A stretch of DNA of 64,000 nt. Origin: Takakia lepidozioides. Taxonomy: Eukaryota; Streptophyta; Takakiopsida; Takakiales; Takakiaceae. The DNA is taken from the NCBI GenBank assembly GCA_030704615.1, contig CM060734.1, positions 39,014,042 to 39,078,041 on the forward strand, in the 5' to 3' direction. This document shows positions 56,133 through 64,000 of the stretch, in pieces. The first letter of the stretch is position 1; the number at the start of each line of letters is the position of its first letter. Under the pieces are notes generated by a model that saw only the letters and a program-made list of their open reading frames with translations, did not search any database and had not been told where the DNA came from. Position numbers and translations under genes: made by a program.

Positions 56133-56528
56133 TTGAGAAGGGACTTGGGAGATGTCCAGGTGACTGTAGGTGCCAGTGGTCCTGAGCAATCCCCGAATTT
56201 CTCCAGGCATACAGTCAGAATGGGTATGCTAACTATGAAGCTTTGCAACAAAACCAAGGATGTTCTGGATCTCAGAGAGGAACCAACGGGTGGTTATTTC
56301 AAGAAGTTAGAGACACTATATCCAGACAGAACTGTCACCTTAGATATTGATCCCAACAACACTTTCCGCTCAGTTTGGGTACTTAAGGGTCCAGATCAAG
56401 TGCTGGATCTGGATCTGGACACGGATCAATTTGCTGACAGTGAGATGATCACTATCGTCTACAAGGAGGGTTCAACAACAGAGTACTCAGTGGTGAAGAA
56501 AGCAAGACAAAAAGCCAAAAATAAGTGA
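56133..56528 (+). CDS. DUF7748-like small plant protein
   Basis: The frame is open from about 56133. The first ATG in frame is 56221, giving 102 residues (MGMLTMKLCNKTKDVLDLRE), but a CAG acceptor at 56157-56159 may open the exon, which would place the true start in an upstream exon. The features TGGYFKKLETLYPDRTVTLD, IDPNNTFRSVWV and ITIVYKEGSTTEYSVVKK fit a small plant beta-rich domain I associate with DUF7748. The C-terminus is Lys-rich (KKARQKAKNK). It follows the membrane-protein gene on the same strand. No known function. Confidence 0.5.
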   Translation: MRRDLGDVQVTVGASGPEQSPNFSRHTVRMGMLTMKLCNKTKDVLDLREEPTGGYFKKLETLYPDRTVTLDIDPNNTFRSVWVLKGPDQVLDLDLDTDQFADSEMITIVYKEGSTTEYSVVKKARQKAKNK

Positions 56529-59197
56529 GTTACTCTTGCCATTTTTAGTATTCGAGGCTCATGTAGCAGCTGCTGAGCATGCTATGGTGAGTAATTGTGG
56601 CGCTATGTTTGTTTAGAAAGTAAACCTCTTCCGCTCTTTGAACCAGCTTACTGCCTTCCTGACCCCTACTGACCTGGGCCTTTCATGGAGTACAGAATCA
56701 AGGAGGGTATTGGTAATTAGGAGAGATTAATATAGAAGAGAAGTTTGGAAGAGGGGACAAGAGTGGGTCTGCTTGTGCACAAAGTGGACTGAACTTCAGC
56801 AGCTCATTTAATATTGAAAGACATTATGATGAACACTCTGTCATTAAACTTCGCATCATTTTTCCTTTTTAACAAGCTTGCCCGGGGTTATGGTTTTCAG
56901 GAGTACCCGGTCCGCATGGAAGTGCACAATATTGTAGCAAAGGCTCTATTCAACATCCGACAGGCAGAGAAGGAATGACATCCCATGAACCATAGCTACG
57001 GTACCTGGTGCTTTTGCTGTTGTTGTAGCTAGTTTGCCAAGCTACTGCAGGTGGATAGTTGAACCAACTGGTGCAAACTAATTCTGGACACTAGTGATGG
57101 ACAGGAGGAAGCATTTGGAAAGTGTTGTGTTCGCATATGGATGCTGGGGCTATCGGCATTTGCATAATATCTATAATGGATGATGCGTCAGAGAATCAAG
57201 CCATATATCGAACCAGGGTTCTAATCTGAGGCATTCATGTACCGTCTCGAGGAACACCCCGCCGTGTTATTAGAATATAATGAACACATCTGTGCGTCTG
57301 TGCCTGGCTATCTGCATAACAAGTTGGGGATCCTAAATTTGGAGCTTTGTGCTGCACTTGGGCAACTACACTCAGGGATAAGTTGCTGGCAATGTCACTC
57401 GAAGCACAATCAGGAGAGTCATCGGACACAACACGAATTTAGCATTTCTAAATATTGCTTTCGAATCAAGTGCAAAGGAAATCTGCATGCTGGCCTGCTC
57501 TCATTCCACTCTGCTCAAGACTCCGGAGGCTTATTACATGCCGCCAGGGCAACCAACACTCGGACATAACTAGTGCACTGTCCAAGGAAGGGCAACATAA
57601 CTATGTCGCCATCTGCGTCGTTGGTAGGCAACTGAGAGACCCAAACTTTTAGCTGCCCGACACCAGCAGGAGAATCCAGGTGGGCCAGACCACTCCCGCC
57701 AAATCTGTCGGTAAACAGCGATCAGATCTGCAAACACAGGTACTAAGGTGCAGATCTATGGTCTCTTCAGGATCTTTCCCCTTCACGTACTATTCAATAA
57801 TTTTGCACAAGTACCAATATTTCATCCACTAGGGGCTAGATGCCTAGACCTATCGAAGATTTTATATTGAAGGACAGATAAATTGGACATGCTGTGGTGG
57901 GCACTAGGCGGTGGGTCTCATCAAATATCCGGTAATTTTTTCATTGATCTTTGAAAGGATATATGCTCGGTTAGTATTTCCGAATCAGTGGTTCCATACA
58001 GGGATTTCATCAATCTGACGCCATGACTATCATCATGTGTTTGTCTAGGACAGTTGTTTCCCTCATGCACCCATACGCAATCGCAGAGTTCAATGCTTGA
58101 GAGTGGCGTGGTGACTGATCAGATTTGTGTCCAAGATCATGCATTTTGCTATCATGAGTAGAAACAGCCCAAAAAGGTGGAGCCCAAGCAAGTATAATTT
58201 TAGGTGTCTCTTTACCTTCAAAAGGTACTCCCTTCAATAAGTTCAATTTGGCTGAGAGGTAGACACCTTCTTACCTGCCCCAAGAAATTTCCTCATGGAA
58301 ATCCAAGTTGACAGAGCAAAAATAACATATCTGCAATGGTTCAAGAAAATGCCCTGGAATAGAATCCCAACTAGACTTGAAAGTGCTTGAATTAGCTCAT
58401 GCTTGCACTTTGGGTGCAAAAACCTATCCGACAGGCCGTCCTTTGTTTGATTATTTCTTGTGAAGAGAATTGAAGCCAGTTATTCATGGGAATAAAACCC
58501 CTATGTGTAGAATTTTCATGTTTGAGATGTATTGTGAGGATCACGCCTGTATCTTGCCTGAACTACCACTGACATGTGTACCTCTAGTGTGTGTACAGTA
58601 CTGCTTGCCAAATTTATATAACCTTCGCTTACAAACTGCAGCTTACATTCACATCGCCGTAAGGAGCCATCAGGCCACACGGATATGAATCGTGAAGGTC
58701 TAGCCAAGTGTCCTCATTGGTGAACAACAACTTGTGACTGTCAGGTTGATATACCCTCCATCTTGATCAGGTTGCTGCAGTTTTTATTCTGTACACATTT
58801 GAACATAGCAGAGCAATGCCAAACCTGTGTTCGGCATGGCAATGTTTACCTGGAAACCAAAAGGAAGACAAAATGCCACATTTGAGGACCTCTTTGTACC
58901 TGTTGTTCGATAATAAAAAGGAAAAAACGGCCTGCCCAAGTGCAATTGCCTTCTATGACACATTCTACCAGCCGTAATCTTGGCCAAGTTGCACAAACCT
59001 TCCTCCAAGGACATGGAAGTCCCAAGGTACCTACATATAAGGTGATTGATTGGAACACTGGTCATCTCTTGGATGCTGTAAGGTGTTATGATATGCTACG
59101 GATTTGAGCTGTTTAGACAGAGGAAGAAATGCCCACCAATGACCAGAGGGGAATAGCCGATGGCTTGCAGTGGGGACAGTTGAGGGCTGAGGTGAAG
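56529..59197. other. Non-coding region between DUF7748-like gene and XPD
   Basis: 2.7 kb with no ORF I can support on either strand. The right part should hold the XPD 3' UTR. No repeat recognised. Confidence 0.5.
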
Positions 59198-62100
59198 TTA
59201 AGTGTTCATTCGCTCCAAGTCCACCTGTGACAGCAGTGTCGTGGAGCTACCAGAGCCTGCTTTGTTGTAAGGCTGCGCCATTCTCCTCAAAAACTGCACA
59301 TGCATAATGCATCTTAGTATACCAGAGATACTTTGCTTGTCTCGAATGAAAAAGCTGTGTTGAAACAAAGAAGGGTACAAAGCCCACTTGATTGTCAGCA
59401 TATCTGGCATCTAGCAAGAGTTGTTTTCGGGAAGCAACATGAATGCACCAGCCCGATACCAGGTACTTGCATAGTGCCTCAAGCAGACTGTCTGCAGGCT
59501 GACAACAAATGTCCAACCCCTTGAACCAAATACTGAAACTTCCATTCCTATCTAGCAGGTGAGACAGTCTCGGAACTAATACTGATATGATTTGTTTATC
59601 TCTCAACCTAGCCGGCCATGCTCCAGAAAGAGAAGGGACACAGAAAGAGGTAGACAGCAGTGATGCTGTTGGCCAACATTGTAAATAGCAGTACCTCACG
59701 AGCAATATGAAGCGACATATCAGTACTCAGATTGAGGTGTGCATCAGATAGGTGTGCTAATATCCAGCCTGGCAGCTTTGAGCGTTTATCATGCCGGTTG
59801 TATCTGTCCCACAACCACACCCCCATATATCCCCAGTTGAATCAGCTACTTGAATAGTAAGGAGACACAATCACTGCCAACGATCTCACATAAACTAGAC
59901 TTGACAATTTGAAGGGCTGCCAGTAAAGATTCTATCGGGAGAGGACTAACTTCGAAGGGACGCCAGAAAGGAGGGAAACGGAAGGGAAACAATAAACATG
60001 TAACTGAGAACCTGCTCTGAAGAGATTACTCAAAGCCTACCATGTGATCTGTCAGGACATTCTAGAAAAGACAGGAGCAAAATGAGGGAAGGGCTGGTGC
60101 GGGAGCAGCAGAGGATAGAGTACCGCTTGTCAGCAAAAATCATCATGCCATAATCTGCTTTTGAGCGAATGACACGACCAACACACTGGGCAGCTTGTCT
60201 CTGTTGGAACAAGCATACATCCCAAAATAAGACCAGCCCTGATGCCCCTCAACAATCATTATTGCATTCACTGCCTACCTAATGATGTCATTTCATTCCA
60301 ACCCGTGTGAACTAAGCTTCGGCGATAAGAGTCAATTAACCACTACAAAAGGGCACATGGCATCACTGACACTACAAGACAACCGCATGAAATCAGAATT
60401 GAAGAGAATGGAGTCCAGAACTGAATGAGCATACTTAACCTGTCTGTGTGTCTGGGAGAGAGACTCAGTATGTGCTATGATAGGTACAACAATCAAAGGA
60501 GCTGACATTAAGAATTATTTTGTAAGCAGAAATGTTGAAAGAATTCAATGGGGAGAAATGCTTTCTTACATTCTCTCCAAATGCAAAGGCCCAACAGCAG
60601 CTCTATGGTCCTATCCTCACACAGAAACTAGCAGAACCACTGGATCACGGCATGTAGGAAAAGTGGACATCTGTAGCAATTGTGTCAGACAAACAGGACA
60701 TTTTTCCCATGTCTCCCACTTAAGACGTACCACAGCATCAAATGTCAAAAAGTCATTTTCTTTTATTTGAAATGTTTCCCTCAAGTATTCCAGGCGTGCT
60801 CGTAAAATCCTGCCACATTTCAGTACAATCCAGCTCAGAAACAGATTGAATGAAACTTGATTTTGGGGACAACTTGGCAAATGCGTTTCTGCATTTCTTA
60901 AGCCAACAATACTGCACCTATCACAACATCTCTGCTCTTCTTCTGCATGACTACTGCAGTTTTAATGAGTTCCCTGTGCTTTCATGGAGTTTACAAACCA
61001 GAGAAAGAGAGATTGGGAAAGAGAACACCTGCTAAGGGTGTACTGATAGGGCACGCCAAACATAATTACAAGACGGCCATAGTGACGATCGAAATCAATC
61101 CCTTCTGCGACTTTTCCCCTGGCATATACATCAACAGGGTCCCTAGTTATATCAAGGCATGCATGACATGTGACCCTCCTAGCCAGAATATAACCCAGAA
61201 AAATTGATGATCTTCGCCTCCCAGCTGTGCAGCATGTCATCCTACAGAACTGCATCTCAAGCCCAAACCTTCTAAGGGTTTACCTAGCAACAGAGAAGAA
61301 GACAGCCCCGCGACCACAATCACAGGCACGTCGGTAGTTGTCAAGGGCAAGTGTGGTTTCCACCACATCTTGTGTCTCAATAAACACCAGCTTGTGATGC
61401 ATTACCTCCTGAAGTACACATTGAAGCAGGCCATTGACCTAGATTTAGTTGCCTTTGGTGGCCATAACAGACCAGCTGCCAAACCTCCTTACCATACCTG
61501 TCCCTGTCTTTCTACTGACCAGAAATAGACAAACAAAAATCCCAGTAGTTGGAGAACAGTTATCAACAAGAGGTCCCCCTGGTAACACAACCAATATTGC
61601 CTATGAGATTCTGCACCCATGACAGTGAAATAACTTTTTGTTAAAACTGAACTCTGGAGAGCCTAGAACGAGAACAGAGTTTTGATACATCAGGAGGAAC
61701 CGGCACCTTCAAACTTGGATGTTAGGGAAGAGTCAAGTAGTAATCACTGAACTACTCGACTTCCTTAATAGACTGGGATAAAAAATAATGGACGCATTGC
61801 CGAAGCAAGCGTAACTTATGGGGTCACTTTGACCCAAAGGCCTACTGTCTGGGGCGAAGGTAGTCACCTTTATGACAACCAACATGTGGTTTAGGCCCAC
61901 AACCACTTAGGAGGCGGTTTGTGCCCTTACCACTGGGCTAAATGTTGGTTGTCTCTATTAGACTGGAAACTGTTGGCAGCAGACACTGGCTTACAGAACC
62001 ATGCATACAACATATAGACAGTAGCGAGGAGGTGGTGGGACAAAGAAGACGAAGCACCTGTAAGATACCCATTTCGTTCCAGCTGTTGACAATGCCATCC

Positions 62101-63785
62101 ATGTAGGAGTAACTAACAAAGAAGCACACAACACCATCGGGCACAGCAGCCACCATCTCAAGAAGCAAACGTCCATAGTTCCGAACCACTCCCGGATCAC
62201 TCCGCATATCAAACTTGGTGCTCACTGGTAGCTGGTCACTGCATAGCATTTGTGACATAAGTATGGATATCACAACATCTCATATTATGCAACTACTCGC
62301 TCTGCCGACAGAAAATATCAATCAGACTCCAGTACAATGGGAGCTCTGTCCCTCCCTTTCTCTCCTGTAACTAAGTGAATCTAAACATCTAGTTCCAGGA
62401 TTAACCAGCCTTTCTATTTGATTGACTAATGAGTTGAAACGTCACTGACAAAAGAAAACGCCTCAAATCTGATAAAATAGTCCCAACTAACCTGCCACGT
62501 GTGAGGACCATAGGGCACAGGCAGTCGCGAGTGAGAGTCATTTTGAAGCTTTGCAAAATCACAGGGTTGAAATTGAGAAGGCGGGGATACAGGTCAATTG
62601 GGCTCAATGTGCCTGATGTTATCACAACAGTCTGGAAGCGCTCAAAAACAGGCTTTATTGCCAGTGATGAATCCAGACACGATAGCTGCATACATCCACC
62701 CGCCACATGTGATTATCCTTAGTAGGCGATGTGATGCAGGGTCCTACAATGTACATGCCTCGAAGCTGATCAGGGGTTTGGTGAAGTGCAATAAAACACA
62801 CGTACACACAGAGAAAGAAAGGAATTAGATAAGGAGGGGTTCGATCTTGGGTCACGCCTCTTTCTGCACACTCACAAAGAGGGAGAGCTAACAGCTGTAA
62901 CAGTGTATTAGGGTCATAGCTCCAACGCTCAGCACCCACCCCTTTCAATCAACTGACATTACAGAAACGTATGACCTAGTTTCTGAGGTTCATGCATTCA
63001 GGTATACACGTGCCTGCAACACAGGGTCAGGAACATTAGGCATGCGATCGTCGAAGGGCTCGATGATGATGGAGAAACCGCGTGTGTAAGTGCCCACCAA
63101 TGTCGCAAAGTCACATACACACTGGATATGTCCGAACTCGTCAGTGTCAGTGACCTCCAGTGTGAGCAGCAGCGAATGCAATCGGTCATAGCAGAATTTC
63201 AGTGTCTTCTGATCAATGCCTGCCTGGGCCTGAAGTGAATTCAAAAAAGATACTGGCCCTTCACTCTCGACTTGCTCTGCCTGCAAGCGGCCCTTCATGT
63301 ACTGCACCAACCGCTTCAAAAATGCAACAAAATGCTCAGCCCGCCTAATGTTGCCTGGAACAGCTTCGCGCAATATATCATCGGGCAGGGCCGGGTTGGC
63401 CAGCCATGCATCCGTTCCTGCACATCCCAAGGCCAGGGAACCCCTGCTTTATGACTTGGTAATAGTGAAGTGCATCCTTGCTGATTCATCATTACACCAC
63501 AGGGAAGGGATATCAAATGGCATGTAATAAAGGGGATGGAATCAAATTCATAGCCAGTCATATAAACAGAGTCCATTTGTCTTCGTGGGTGTGTGTAGCC
63601 ACCATATGAAGAGAGGAGGTAAGAGAGCAGGGTGTCGAAGCAAGAGAGACAAAGAATGCAACTGCTGGTGTGGATTTATGTGTTGAGTGAGAGAGAGCAC
63701 ACCAGGTAGGTTGCCACGCTGTGCCAGACCCTCCACCAGCCGATTGTACTCTGCACGCAGTCGATTTGCATCAGTGGCTTTGGAC
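59198..63785 (-). CDS. XPD: XPD/RAD3-type DNA helicase (TFIIH subunit), C-terminal part
   Basis: Ten exons encode the last 478 residues: 63785-63703, 63417-63014, 62685-62492, 62238-62058, 61408-61284, 61118-61029, 60809-60731, 60200-60124, 59803-59695 and 59293-59198. All phases agree. The first two give the Arch domain ([32 protein letters not shown]). Then come motif III ([18 protein letters not shown]), motif IV ([14 protein letters not shown]), motif V ([18 protein letters not shown]) and motif VI ([16 protein letters not shown]). The protein is a 5'-3' helicase of TFIIH, acting in transcription initiation and nucleotide excision repair in the nucleus; the Arabidopsis orthologue is UVH6. 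Walker motifs and the Fe-S cluster lie upstream, outside the window. Exon 2 ends in a GC donor (GCACGT). No defects seen. Confidence 0.95.
61845..61945 (-). mobile_element. tRNA-derived SINE-like element in XPD intron
   Basis: On the minus strand, TTTAGCCCAGTGGTAAGGGC (A-box, near 61925-61944) is followed by GTGGTTGTGGGCCTAAACCA (degenerate B-box, near 61880-61900). It aligns with the element at 14693-14825. It lies in the intron between 62058 and 61408, in the same orientation as XPD. Confidence 0.55.
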
Positions 63786-64000
63786 CTGCCCATTACATGC
63801 CCCTGCATCAGTTCATCCCACATTGGTCTTGTTTCTCACCCTTTCATCACTTATTCTTGATGACTGGATTGGAGAAAACAGAAATTCATATTTTAAGGCT
63901 TGTGAAGATTTGGATGAACTTGTGTGCATAACTAAGATGAGTAAGAAAATTGTGGAGACCATCCAATGAAAAATGGGAACTCATGTCTGAGGGTAGAATA
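63786..64000. other. XPD intron (partial)
   Basis: Sequence upstream of the acceptor at 63786-63788 (CAG). No further exon of XPD is recognised before the edge. Confidence 0.6.

Overview
The window is nuclear DNA of a land plant. Spliced genes with consensus GT/AG borders, a plant-type XPD/RAD3 helicase, a mitochondrial L13 ribosomal protein gene, PPR fragments, PIF/Harbinger and Mutator-like transposons and plant-type LINEs all point that way. Introns of roughly 100-800 bases, no obvious angiosperm-specific gene, and a secreted Cys-rich gene and a three-helix membrane protein that I cannot place in a flowering-plant family hint at a moss, lycophyte or fern. That last step is inference and the species is not determined.

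Layout. 1-5.3 kb: a head-to-tail array of one LINE family, its copies separated by (GA)n tracts; the first copy has an inverted core. 5.9-11 kb: two ordinary genes transcribed divergently from a duplicated CT-rich promoter region, a TIM21/COA1-like mitochondrial protein (minus) and mitochondrial ribosomal protein L13 (plus). 11-17.3 kb: a minisatellite, a small secreted Cys-rich protein gene, a tRNA-derived SINE, a PPR gene fragment and a decayed LINE. 17314-27411: a whole PIF/Harbinger transposon with perfect 17-base terminal inverted repeats and a TAA target duplication. It carries intact ORFs for both the Myb/SANT-like protein and the DDE nuclease, a nested rearranged LINE, one cleanly bounded exon of a copper-type P1B ATPase, a PPR fragment and another possible captured exon. 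27.4-32 kb: mostly decayed repeats. 32-53 kb: a large decayed Mutator-type territory with two SWIM-type transposase pseudogenes in opposite orientation, a C2H2/Ulp1-protease gene broken at its active site, duplicated accessory domains, and a remarkable density of a CAGACT/AGTCTG motif in coding and non-coding DNA alike. 54.9-56.5 kb: two small plant genes. 59.2-64 kb: the 3' ten exons of XPD/RAD3 (minus), running off the right end.

How the parts relate. The housekeeping genes (TIM21/COA1-like, L13, XPD) are probably functional and sit at the edges. Everything between is mobile DNA. The PIF element is the only transposon whose two proteins both read through without interruption. The LINE family that forms the (GA)n array also inserted into the PIF element. 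The Mutator-type region looks old: both transposases and the protease carry stops, frameshifts and lost catalytic residues. Exon coordinates for spliced genes were derived by eye from splice consensus and reading-frame continuity.
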